Assembly: GCF_910592395.1 (NCBI RefSeq)
Contig: NC_088312.1
Location: forward strand, 11,718,001-11,782,000
DNA: 64,000 nucleotides
Source: Lineus longissimus
Lineage: Eukaryota > Nemertea > Pilidiophora > Heteronemertea > Lineidae
Direction of reading: 5' to 3'
The notes beneath the pieces were generated by a model. The model searched no databases and was not told where the DNA came from. It was given only the letters and a program-made list of their open reading frames with translations. This document shows, in pieces, positions 12,006 to 20,507 of this stretch (position 1 is its first letter; each line of letters opens with the position of its first letter). The translations under genes and the position numbers were made by a program.

Positions 12006-13481
12006 ATGGCTGAAGGAGGAGAAGATATCCAAGTGGATGATTTGAGTGTTCATAAATTTTCAGAATCAAACAGTAGTACTGCTGAAACATCACTCAGTAA
12101 CTCAGAATTTGATGATGACACAAATTACCTCACAAATAGTGGTAAATTATCTGCTGAAACATCATTCTATGCAATAGATATCCCAATGTCAGAACCAAAA
12201 AGAGTAAAAAGTATTGACCCTGAATTAGAAAAAAGAGAAGTCAAGATACCTCGATATTGAAGATAAACTTGATAAGGCATTGAAAGCATCAGGATGGAAT
12301 TATCACAAGAACAAACTGAGTAATCTTGTACCAATCATTAAGAGTGAATCAGAAGGCCAAGACCTGTACTACATTCCGTCACCAAAAGAACTTAATGATC
12401 CTACACCCGATCAACAACAAAAAAAATTGTCTTTTGGCGGGAAAGTAGAGTTTTTCGCTTAACTAAGGGTGATGGAAGCTTCTATTCTGCATCAACTTTA
12501 AAAGGCAAATATGGCACAAAATTCATTGAACGTTTGAAAGAACTAATTCTACCAAAAGAGTCAATTCCACCAGGCCCAAAAAAGGCAATTGCAATGTCTA
12601 ACATGGAAGGTTTTTTACCAAGAAGGGAAACTCAATTTGTATTACCTGAAACACAGACAGTAGTTGATGAGATTATCACTTCACCTAAACCCATAGATAA
12701 AATCATAGATGCTACTGATCAAGAATTAAGTGCATTAGGTTTTACAGAACACGCTTTGGGAGAAATTAGAGGGTTAAAACACGCTGGGGATAATTATGCA
12801 GTAGTTAAGAGTGAGAGAAATATGCTTAATATGAAAATAGAAAACCTAGAAGAAGAACTTAACAAACTAAAAAGAGACTATGCTAAAGCAAAGGAAGATG
12901 ATGGAGAAAGAGACGAGTTGAAAAAGCAAATAGATGAACTAGAAGACAGATTGTACGAGGAACAGGCAAAGGTATGGAGGCTAGGCAATGAGAGGGAATC
13001 ACAAACTAGAAGACTGAAACGTTTGATCATTGATGTCTTGAAGAAACCAGATTCACAGATTTCACTCAAGGACAGAATCAAGTTACTTTTTAAGATTGAA
13101 GGCCTTACAATTGCTGCAATAGTTGCTGCAGTGACTATGATACTGACAACTTTAGGTCTTGGTATCAGTAATGCTTTGAAAGCTGTACCTAAACCAGGAC
13201 CTCCAAGTCAAACCCAACCAAGTCCGGATAAACCATCATCAATTCCAGATAAAGTTAAAGAAGGAATAAAGAAGTTTGCTGAATGGCTAAAAGAACTGGC
13301 CAAGAAATCAGCTGCGGCTTTACCAGGAATCGTCGGTTCTATCGTATCATTTCTCCTGAAAACAATTGGTGCAGTTGTTGGGTTCATGGCCGAACATCTA
13401 GTCATTCTAGTGATTGTTGTTGTTAGCTCCATAATTTATGGTTTGATAGAAGGTGTTAAAGCTGTTAAAGCTGCTAAGTAA
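12006..13481 (+). pseudogene. coiled-coil and multi-membrane-segment protein, two frameshifts
   Basis: Three consecutive open parts lie in frames 0, +1 and 0 (12,006-12,260, then to about 12,460, then about 12,480-13,481), so two single-base-type shifts split one gene of roughly 490 codons. The first part is acidic and Ser/Thr-rich. The last has a long charged coiled coil (about 12,790-13,030), a hydrophobic segment (IAAIVAAVTMILTTLGLGI), a Pro/Ser linker and further hydrophobic segments including a C-terminal one. This layout recurs in Polinton/adintovirus proteins of unknown role that I know only by appearance. The start codon is within TAAATG. It is the gene upstream of the capsid protein. 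Confidence 0.7.
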
Positions 13482-13560
13482 AATCAATGATTGATTGATT
13501 TTTCAAGTAAAATTAAATCAATTAAGTAAAATTAAATCAATTTCATGTAAATTAAATAGA

Positions 13561-14817
13561 ATGACAACTGGATTACTTCTCAACACTGAAAGGAGTCATA
13601 AGATTCCACTCGGATTAAAGGCTGAGAGAAATCATCACATTATCACACACAATCCGTCTTCTGCTAATCCAAAAGAAACATTGTACATTAGAATACCTGC
13701 TTTAAGAGAAAATACGTTCTTTGTACCCAGATCTCTTTTTCTGTCAGCTGATGTCACCATTTCTGGTGATTCAAAGAACAGTGTGGTTAACAATCTCGGC
13801 AGAAACCTGTTATCCAAGATGGTAATTAAGTGGGGAACGGAACAGATATTTGATCTCAATGAATACAGTCATTATTCGACATTTAAAGATCTGTAGTTAA
13901 CAGTGGAGGAAAGGAACGACAGGGTTTTTCAAGGTATTCAGTCAGAAAATCTTAGAAAGTTGAGATCAGGTGTGGCAGAAGCCGACGTTACAGGTGAAAC
14001 CAGCGATGAGAAAACACTGAAGAAAGTGTTTGGAACCAAGTACAAGATACAGTTAGATTTTGAACTATTTTTCAACTATGCTCCATTTTACAAGTTTCCA
14101 ATTCAAGAGGATGTGATCATCGAGATTACGTTAGCACCAAAGGAGGAGATTATCGTTACCAGCACAATTGCAAACATGAATTACAAACTTGAAAATATCA
14201 GTTTTGAATATGACACTGTAACTAACAAGGGATTAGCCAATACTCTAACAAACAAGTACAATTCAGGTTTCTCCATCTATTACGACTGGGTAGATCACTT
14301 CAAAACTGTCAACGTAACGGCAAATGAAACGCTGATCAATGAGAACATCAATTTTCCTCGAATGTCCATAAAAGGACTATTACTTCTATTCATTTCTGAT
14401 TACACTGATGGTTCAAGAGATTCTGAAAAGTTTGAAAATCCTAACATCACAAAAGTTCAAATAACCATCGAAGGAGTTGCTAATCAGGTGTTTCCAGAAG
14501 GAATGAGAATGCTAGATCAATGGGAGGAGATCAAGAAACACTTCATGACAGAAGATTTAAAGAAAACTTGCGACTGCAACATGTCTATGAAAAAGTACTA
14601 TGGAGACTCGAATAACTGCGGTCTTTGGTTGGACCTGAGAACTACTGAAGACAATAGATTACACGGATCGGGCAAAAAGCTTCAAAACACTAAAGATGGT
14701 ATTCAATTGTCGATAACAAAAGAATCTGGAAAGGGGCCATACAAAATGCACATATTTGTGGTTTCTGATGCTCAAGTTAACATTCAAAATTCACAGATTG
14801 TTTCCTTGCAACATTAA
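13561..14817 (+). pseudogene. major capsid protein (double jelly-roll type), one in-frame stop
   Basis: The frame starts at ATG 13,561 and would run about 418 codons, but it is broken by a single TAG at 13,894-13,896. Sequence on both sides is in the same frame, so this is one nonsense change and not a frameshift. Length, beta-rich composition and position between membrane-protein and penton-like genes fit the Polinton/adintovirus hexon-like capsid protein. Phrases such as FFNYAPFYKFP and an N-terminal MTTGLL resemble that family as I know it. The product of the second part alone would lack the N-terminal region. The start context is TAAATAGA followed by ATG, a variant of the element's TAAATG context. 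Three short direct repeats follow the stop. Confidence 0.75.
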
Positions 14818-14880
14818 GATCGTTAATTTTGACTGCAACATTAAGATCATTAATTTTGACTGCAACATTAAGATTGTTTT
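14818..14880. repeat. 28-bp direct repeat, three copies after capsid stop
   Basis: GCAACATTAAGATC followed by TTAATTTTGACT is repeated about every 28 bp. The first copy includes the capsid gene's own TAA stop. The third copy is partial. Confidence 0.85.
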
Positions 14881-14917
14881 ACAGTTAATATGAATCAATA
14901 GATTTCATTCTAAATAA

Positions 14918-15154
14918 ATGGAAACACCAGGAAAGAAGGAAATCATCAATACACTGTACCAAAGTGTGTTATTGGCAACGGCAACAATTGGTTACTCATA
15001 TTTACTTAAGAGATTCTTGAGAATTGCAATTGGCCCACCAAGTCAGGCAAACTTAGAAGAGATTCTTAAACTTGGCGGAATTGTAGCAGTCAGTAATGTA
15101 ACATTGGAATACTTTTACGATCAAGGTATTTTACCCAGAAACATAATCAAGTAG
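14918..15154 (+). CDS. small membrane protein (78 aa)
   Basis: The intact frame has two hydrophobic stretches (about residues 15-33 and 47-60) separated by a short charged loop, with a basic C terminus. The ATG lies in TAAATG. Its position between the major capsid and penton-like genes suggests a minor virion or membrane component, but I recognise no family. Confidence 0.65.
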   Translation: METPGKKEIINTLYQSVLLATATIGYSYLLKRFLRIAIGPPSQANLEEILKLGGIVAVSNVTLEYFYDQGILPRNIIK

Positions 15155-15171
15155 AATTTACTGTACAGTAA

Positions 15172-15930
15172 ATGAAAACCGTGGTGTACATTAATTCCAG
15201 TGACTACCCAGAACAGAAATCACATGATTTAACGATACATCTTAACACTGAAATTCAGAATGTAATTAGCGTCAGTTTGACATTTGCAGGAATACCTTGT
15301 ACATTCTACAACATAAGTAAAGCAAAACAAAATAACGAAATTAAGGTGCGTGGACCTTCAACAGATGCTACAGAGATTAAAATACCCGATGGTCTCTATG
15401 ACCTAGAAAGCTTTTCAAAGATGTTTGCAAATGAATTAAAAGAAAAGAGTTTAAGCAAAAATTCTGTTAAGTTTGATGTTGATGAACCCACTGGTAGGAC
15501 AGTAATGAAGATGCTTAAGAGAAAAAATGGAGAGTTTTACCAGATTATGTTTTTTGGTAAAAGCAATGAATTATTTGGCTTCAAATCGGGATGGCCTTAC
15601 CCCACATATCCAGTTTTACCAACAAATGGTGAGTTTGTAAGCGAGAGGCCCATAAATTTTAGACCAATGGTCTATTTTTGTTTTCCACTGTGACATCGTC
15701 AACAATGTAATGAGCAATGGCAAGCCATCAGATGTCTTAGCCACTGACCGATAAAAGAATCTAACTTTGGAGACATGATAGCATATATTCCTTTGGAGAT
15801 AACATGGAAATTCCGTGCAAATCAAGTGTTGGCAAGTTGAATATTCGTCTAACGGATGAAAACAATGACATTATCGACCTTAATGGTTTTGATGTAAAGT
15901 ACCAATTGACCTTTACTCACTGCACCTGAT
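15172..15930 (+). pseudogene. penton-like minor capsid protein, frameshifted
   Basis: The first 173 codons (15,172-15,693) are open and begin with a beta-rich pattern (YINSSDYPEQKSHDLTI) seen in Polinton minor capsid/penton proteins. The expected C-terminal signature, RLTDENNDIIDLNG, is present at about 15,850-15,890 but in another frame. At least two frameshifts occur in between (about 15,690 and 15,760). The start lies in TAAATG. It sits directly downstream of the 78-residue membrane protein. The penton name rests on gene order and the C-terminal signature and not on a search. Confidence 0.65.
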
Positions 15931-15966
15931 TTTTTACTCATTTTGGCTAAAATCACACTAAAATAA

Positions 15967-16404
15967 ATGGCAGGAATAGCTATTATGGTTGGTTCTGCGA
16001 TGGTGAATGGTTTAGCCTTCACCGGTTCTGGATACCTTTTTAAAGCACTAGACAAGAATGGCTATGAGACTGAAACAAAGAGACATAATTTAGCTCAAGA
16101 GCAATTGCAAAGAGCATCCACAGAATGGGATGAGCATAGGAAAAGTACCATTGACTTCGTTAACCTTGAATTAAAGAGAGAACATGAAGCGGCAATTGAC
16201 TTAAAAAATGCCGACGCCTCACTTTCATTGTACAACAGTTTAAACCCACATAATGGAATTACCATTCCTGGACAACTGCAATTGAGCGACTACTACAAGC
16301 CCAGCGATGAAATGAAGAATTACGAATACCTTTGGATTATTTTAGGATTGAGCGGCTTGGGTTTGGGGATTTACTATTTTGTTGGAATGAAGAAGAAAGA
16401 CTAA
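15967..16404 (+). CDS. membrane protein with two hydrophobic ends (145 aa)
   Basis: The N-terminal 30 residues are hydrophobic and glycine-rich (IAIMVGSAMVNGLAFTG). A charged helical middle likely forms a coiled coil. A C-terminal segment (LWIILGLSGLGLGIYYFVG) is followed by a KKKD tail. The ATG is in TAAATG. The gene converges on the ATPase. Its 3' end and the spacer consist of three tandem copies of a 17-bp GGAAGAAGAAAGACTAA unit, so the stop codon itself is repeated. The family is not recognised. Such proteins are common beside Polinton capsid genes. Confidence 0.65.
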   Translation: MAGIAIMVGSAMVNGLAFTGSGYLFKALDKNGYETETKRHNLAQEQLQRASTEWDEHRKSTIDFVNLELKREHEAAIDLKNADASLSLYNSLNPHNGITIPGQLQLSDYYKPSDEMKNYEYLWIILGLSGLGLGIYYFVGMKKKD

Positions 16405-16434
16405 GGAAGAAGAAAGACTAAGGAAGAAGAAAGA

Positions 16435-17049
16435 CTAAACGTGAATAAAACCATACGGGTGTTCTAGTCTTATGATTAATTTAGATCCTTTTGTCTTTTT
16501 AAGGGCATCTATGTATTTTTGCCTCTGGTCTTTAGGGATAACACTATTTTCTTCTAAGGCATCTTTCATTGCAGATTCATCCTTGTTGAAAAACAGGACT
16601 AAAACCCTTATGTTCTCTCTGAAGTCCTTAACAACAGAGTTGTACTTCTGAACGAGTAACCAAACAGTCAGATTGTAGTGTCTACCGGAAAAGGCCAAGT
16701 TACATAACTCAGACACCTTCTTCTTTGTGTCTCTCAAATTAGCACAGTCGTCAATGATGAATAGTGTCTGTGATCCTTCGAAGGCCATGGTGGCAAATTG
16801 AAGCACAGGGTCTAAATTATTGGCTACAGCAATTGGATTGACAATGAAAACATTCTTGTCTTCGTAAATCCATCTCCTATTGTACGTCTTGTTTCTGAAG
16901 TAAGTGGGGCAGAAAATGACTATGTTCTGGAACTTATGACGATATTCCTTCTCTAAGAGGTCAAGAGCAAAATGAGTCTTACCGCAATTGGTGACTCCTG
17001 AAATCAACATGTTGTGTGGACCGAAAACTAGTATGTCTTTTGCCTTCAT
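16435..17049 (-). CDS. genome-packaging ATPase (FtsK/HerA, A32-like)
   Basis: The intact 204-residue protein has Walker A GVTNCGKT at residues 18-25, Walker B LFIIDD at about 96-101, and a downstream GRHYNLTVWLLVQ segment typical of the A32-like packaging ATPases of Polintons and large DNA viruses. Its role is ATP-driven movement of element DNA into capsids. It is the only minus-strand gene of the element. Its ATG is part of CATTTAAATG (17,047-17,056), which also contains the integrase ATG on the other strand, leaving four bases between the two start codons. All recognised motifs are present, so this copy looks functional at the protein level. Confidence 0.9.
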   Translation of the reverse strand: MKAKDILVFGPHNMLISGVTNCGKTHFALDLLEKEYRHKFQNIVIFCPTYFRNKTYNRRWIYEDKNVFIVNPIAVANNLDPVLQFATMAFEGSQTLFIIDDCANLRDTKKKVSELCNLAFSGRHYNLTVWLLVQKYNSVVKDFRENIRVLVLFFNKDESAMKDALEENSVIPKDQRQKYIDALKKTKGSKLIIRLEHPYGFIHV

Positions 17050-17056
17050 TTAAATG
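17047..17056. promoter_or_regulatory. palindromic double start site CATTTAAATG
   Basis: A perfect 10-bp palindrome has outer triplets that are the start codons of the divergent ATPase (minus) and integrase (plus) genes. TAAATG is therefore present on both strands. If TAAATG is the initiator element, one sequence would serve both genes with essentially no leader. Confidence 0.6.
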
Positions 17057-18211
17057 AGTAAAACAGAACTAAAAGACCCAGGCAAAGTCCAGTCGAATCC
17101 AGACAACATCGAACAGTCTAACCCAGACAACATCGAACAGTATCTGAGAGATTTGTACTACAATCCTGAAAGTCCTGTGGCTTACAGTTCATTAAGTAAG
17201 ATATGGAAACAAGTAAGGGAAGATAAAAAATTGATCAGGTACAAGGAAGTAAACGAATTTCTAGACACACTACCAACTCACCAACTACACAAACCGGCCA
17301 TTAAGAAATTTACGTTCCGAAAGACAATGGTATCTTACATCGATCAACAATGGCAAGCAGATCTTGTGGACATGCAAAAATTTGAGAAACAGAATAAAGG
17401 CAACAGATTCATTTTGACAGTAATTGACTTCTTCAGTCACTATGCTTGGGCTATGGCTGTTAAGAGCAAGAGAGGAGAAGAAATCAGAGATGCATTTAAA
17501 GTGATCTTTGAGGAAGTTAAACCAACGAAAATCCAATTTGACGAAGGCAATGAGTTCTACAACCAACACTTCAAAAAACTCTTGAGAGAAAACAACATTG
17601 AGTGGTTCTCTACATTTTCAAGTAAGAAGGCAGCAGTTGTGGAAAGATTCAACAGAACTTTAAAGGATAAAATGTGGAAGTACTTCACCGCAAAGGAAAC
17701 TGACAAGTGGGTCGATGTCCTAGATGAATTGGTGAGCGGGTACAACAACTCATTTCACTCATCAATAGGGATGAAACCAATTGACGCCAGAAAGAGGGAG
17801 AATGAAGGAGTTGTCTGGTACAACCTTTACGGTCTTCACCTCAAAGAGACATTTGGAGATCCAAAGTACAAGGTTGGCGACAGTGTCAGAATTTCAAAGT
17901 ACAAGACCATTTTCGACAAAGGCTACTTACCCAATTTCACTGAAGAAGTCTTTCAAATAAGACAGATAGTATTCACTCATCCTATTGTCTACAAATTTGA
18001 AGATTACCAAAAGGAAGAAATTCAAGGATACTTTTACGAGGAGGAATTAAGTTATGTTCCCAATCCTGACCAAATAGAATACAAAATAGAGAAGATAATG
18101 AGGTACAAGACCACTAAAGGTAAAAAATATGGATTAGTGAAATGGAAGGGTTACAGTGATAAATTCAATGAATGGTTACCAATTTCAGACATAAAAAGCC
18201 TAAAAGCCTAA
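17054..18211 (+). CDS. retroviral-type DDE integrase with C-terminal chromodomain
   Basis: The intact 385-residue protein has catalytic residues D103 (in WQADLVDM), D163 (in QFDEGNEF) and E197 (in VVERFNRTLK). The second and third are separated by 33 residues, slightly shorter than the classic 35. A zinc-binding HHCC region is not evident. The last 45 or so residues form a chromodomain (KIEKIMRYK, YGLVKWKGYSDKFNEWLP), which could direct insertion to particular chromatin marks. An eight-residue unit, SNPDNIEQ, is duplicated near the N terminus. It would catalyse insertion of the element with a short target duplication. The gene is divergent from the ATPase and shares its start palindrome. Confidence 0.92.
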   Translation: MSKTELKDPGKVQSNPDNIEQSNPDNIEQYLRDLYYNPESPVAYSSLSKIWKQVREDKKLIRYKEVNEFLDTLPTHQLHKPAIKKFTFRKTMVSYIDQQWQADLVDMQKFEKQNKGNRFILTVIDFFSHYAWAMAVKSKRGEEIRDAFKVIFEEVKPTKIQFDEGNEFYNQHFKKLLRENNIEWFSTFSSKKAAVVERFNRTLKDKMWKYFTAKETDKWVDVLDELVSGYNNSFHSSIGMKPIDARKRENEGVVWYNLYGLHLKETFGDPKYKVGDSVRISKYKTIFDKGYLPNFTEEVFQIRQIVFTHPIVYKFEDYQKEEIQGYFYEEELSYVPNPDQIEYKIEKIMRYKTTKGKKYGLVKWKGYSDKFNEWLPISDIKSLKA

Positions 18212-18242
18212 AAACATAATTTAAAAAGATTTTATCCTTTAA

Positions 18243-19124
18243 ATGGAGAGTCAAATGGAAGGACAGGTATTTAACGATAACTATGGTACTGTCAATGTTT
18301 ATCAGTATCCTGTTAATCGGTATCCTGTTTATCAGTATCCTGTTAATCGGTATCAACCAGTAGTTTCAGGGCCTACATTTAAATGTGTTAAGTGCAATGC
18401 AACAAAACCTGAAAGTGAATTTGAAAAGAACAGAAGAGGCAATTTACTGGATTATTGTAAATTATGTGGTTCCACGTTAACCAAGAAATGTGGTAAATGT
18501 GGAGAAGTGAAATTACTAAGTGATGGCGAATTCGGTAAAGAAGGAAAAAGACGTGAATGTAGAGCTTGTTTTAATTCATACTACAAAGGTTATCTTGATA
18601 AAAATGGTAATAGAGACAGTCATAAAGTGAGAGTTGGCCTCAACAGAATAGCCAAAGGAGATGTATCTAAAGGTGAGTGCCCTGATAACTCGGAATTACG
18701 CCTAGGTTGTTCCAATGAGTTCTTCATGGATTGGTTAAACTACCAAAGATCTATTAATCAAATAGGACAAAGTCCCGAGAACAGAGTTCGAATAGGACAA
18801 GGTCCCGAGAACAAAGTTCGAATAGTAGATGAGGAGTTGGATCATGTTTTACCAATCAAGGAATTCAAAGATCATCCAGAACTGTGTTACACTTGGTTTA
18901 ACATTCGACCAATGTCTAAAACACAAAACAGGCAGAAGAGTTCCACAGTTGACTGGAGTATTTTCAAAGAGCAATTGGACCACTCAATTAACTTTATGGT
19001 CAATAAGCATAGTGAAAACTGGTTTGTTGATCAAGACGAAAACGTGATAAAAGAGTGGAAAAGGATAACAAACAAGTATTTTGGGGGTTACCCAGAGTTT
19101 AACGACATGCTTCTACTTAATTAA
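18243..19124 (+). CDS. zinc-ribbon and HNH-endonuclease-like protein
   Basis: The intact 293-residue protein starts with a Tyr/Pro/Asn-rich repeat tract (YQYPVNRYPV...). It has four CxxC pairs (CVKC, CKLC, CGKC, CRAC) forming two zinc ribbons over about residues 48-115. A C-terminal region has DHVLPIKEF, then WFNIRPMSKTQN, then K, which matches the spacing of HNH nucleases (D-H...N...N). It lies 31 bp after the integrase with its ATG in TAAATG. A nuclease role, perhaps genome processing, homing or host-DNA attack, is inferred. It is not part of the core Polinton set as I know it. Confidence 0.65.
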   Translation: MESQMEGQVFNDNYGTVNVYQYPVNRYPVYQYPVNRYQPVVSGPTFKCVKCNATKPESEFEKNRRGNLLDYCKLCGSTLTKKCGKCGEVKLLSDGEFGKEGKRRECRACFNSYYKGYLDKNGNRDSHKVRVGLNRIAKGDVSKGECPDNSELRLGCSNEFFMDWLNYQRSINQIGQSPENRVRIGQGPENKVRIVDEELDHVLPIKEFKDHPELCYTWFNIRPMSKTQNRQKSSTVDWSIFKEQLDHSINFMVNKHSENWFVDQDENVIKEWKRITNKYFGGYPEFNDMLLLN

Positions 19125-19200
19125 TTTATGTGTACATTACAGTAAATGTTAATTTATGTGTACATTACAGTAAATGTTAATTTATGTGTACATTAGATTT
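19125..19200. repeat. 29-bp direct repeats containing TAAATG
   Basis: TTAATTTATGTGTACATTACAG followed by TAAATG occurs in two full copies and one partial copy directly after the HNH-like gene. Neither TAAATG opens a long frame. They look like duplicated gene-start signals. Confidence 0.8.
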
Positions 19201-19213
19201 TTCATCTGAATAA

Positions 19214-19525
19214 ATGAATAGAACTTGGGGTTACACAAAACGACCACGTAATTGGAAAGAAAGATTAGAACGATTTTATAGAGAATTAGAGGCAGAAGTA
19301 GAGTCAAAGTTGGAGACTGAGCCTGAAACCCCTTTAAAACCTGCTGAGCCCGAAAAACCTGCTGAGCCAGAAAAACCTTTAAACCCTGCTGTGGTCGAAA
19401 AACCTTTAAAACCTGTTGTGGTCGAAAAGCCTTTAAACCCTGCTGTGGTCGAAAAACCTTTAAAACCTGTTGTGGTCGAAAAACCTTTAAAACCTGCTGT
19501 GGCCGAAAACCCTTTAAAATCATAA
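19214..19525 (+). CDS. proline-rich nonapeptide-repeat protein (103 aa)
   Basis: A basic N terminus (about 40 residues) is followed by tandem nine-residue repeats of the type EKPLKPVVV or EKPLNPAVV, about six copies encoded by 27-bp DNA repeats, after shorter EKPAEP units. The sequence is probably extended and unstructured. Repeat number may vary by slippage. The ATG lies in TAAATG. The family is unknown. Confidence 0.55.
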   Translation: MNRTWGYTKRPRNWKERLERFYRELEAEVESKLETEPETPLKPAEPEKPAEPEKPLNPAVVEKPLKPVVVEKPLNPAVVEKPLKPVVVEKPLKPAVAENPLKS

Positions 19526-19614
19526 TGTAATCCAAAAACCTGTAGTGTCTGCAAGATCAACACTAAACACTAGAAATGTCAGAACAACTGATTCTAGTTA
19601 TTCCCACTAATTAA

Positions 19615-20282
19615 ATGGATGGAGACAACAAGGTTTATCCAAATTTAAGTAATTTAAACTCTGAAAGTCATTTAAACTCTGAAATTCATTTAAACTATGA
19701 AAGGTCTGAAAAGCACACAGAAAGTAACCCTCAGGCTTTCAGATTACAACAAATAAGAGTTTCTTAGAAAGCGAGATTGAACTTAGAAGAAAGATATTTT
19801 CAAAGTACAAAAAAGCATTTAGCGTAATTACTGGCATTAGTCATAGTCTTAATTTTGTAAGCGTTGCGGCTGGCTCAGTTGGTGTGTGTGCACTGGCTGG
19901 TGTCATCACAGCACCGATAGGTTTTGCACTTGGTGGAGTGACCATTGGTAGCGCCATTATCTCCTCAGCCCTAAGTTGGAAGAAAAAAGATATCCTGAAG
20001 AAAATTGAAAAACATGAGAAGATTGGAATGTTGGCAATTTCAAAACTTAACTCCATCAATGATCTGGTAAGTAAGGCCATGAGTGATTCACACATTTCAA
20101 CAGATGAGTTTACCTTGATTCTCAAAGAAAAGGAAAAATACATTGCCATGAAAAATGCCATCAGAAAAAAACAGAGGGAGTCAAGTTCAGCTGTTGATGT
20201 GGAATCTTTAAAGAAGACTTTTTTAGAAGAAGGAAAAAAACTGGCACAAACAGAGATGATAGAGAAACTGAAGTCACAGTAA
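19615..20282 (+). pseudogene. glycine-rich membrane and helical protein, one frameshift
   Basis: The ATG at 19,615 lies in TAAATG and opens an Asn/Ser-rich N terminus that stops at 19,767. Coding character continues in another frame through 20,282, so a single frameshift near 19,755 breaks the gene. The second part has a hydrophobic glycine/alanine-rich segment (VITAPIGFALGGVTIG) followed by long charged helices. Proteins with this hydrophobic-then-coiled layout occur in other Polinton/adintovirus genomes, function unknown to me. The TAA stop overlaps the next ATG by one base (TAATG). Confidence 0.6.
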
Positions 20283-20470
20283 TGGTGCCACCAATGATTA
20301 ACCACCACCACCATTTCGAGCAACGCTCTCCGGACTCTGTCCATTACCACTACTTCTATCCTCAACCATTATTGGTACCACCATTACCAACACCTGATTT
20401 ACTGGTGTCACCATTACTGGAATCAGCATTATTGCCATCAGCACCCCCGATGTATGTTGAAAATGTCTGA
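20282..20470 (+). CDS. small His/Pro-rich protein with PSAP-PPxY motif
   Basis: This 62-residue frame overlaps the preceding stop codon by one base. It is rich in His, Tyr and Pro and contains PSAPPMY at residues 52-58. This combines a PSAP motif (the type that binds TSG101) with an overlapping PPxY motif (the type that binds Nedd4-family ligases) near the C terminus. In viruses such late-domain motifs recruit the ESCRT machinery. There is no transmembrane segment. It lies just upstream of the polymerase gene. The coding status is plausible but not proven for so short a frame. Confidence 0.5.
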   Translation: MVPPMINHHHHFEQRSPDSVHYHYFYPQPLLVPPLPTPDLLVSPLLESALLPSAPPMYVENV

Positions 20471-20507
20471 AAATGTAATTTAATAATTTTTGTTATCCTA
20501 AATAGAA

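Noticed and set aside
19182-19563. Minus-strand frames of 95-117 codons opposite the proline-rich gene
   Set aside because: Shadows of the 27-bp coding repeat on the plus strand, which has the TAAATG start and fits the gene order.
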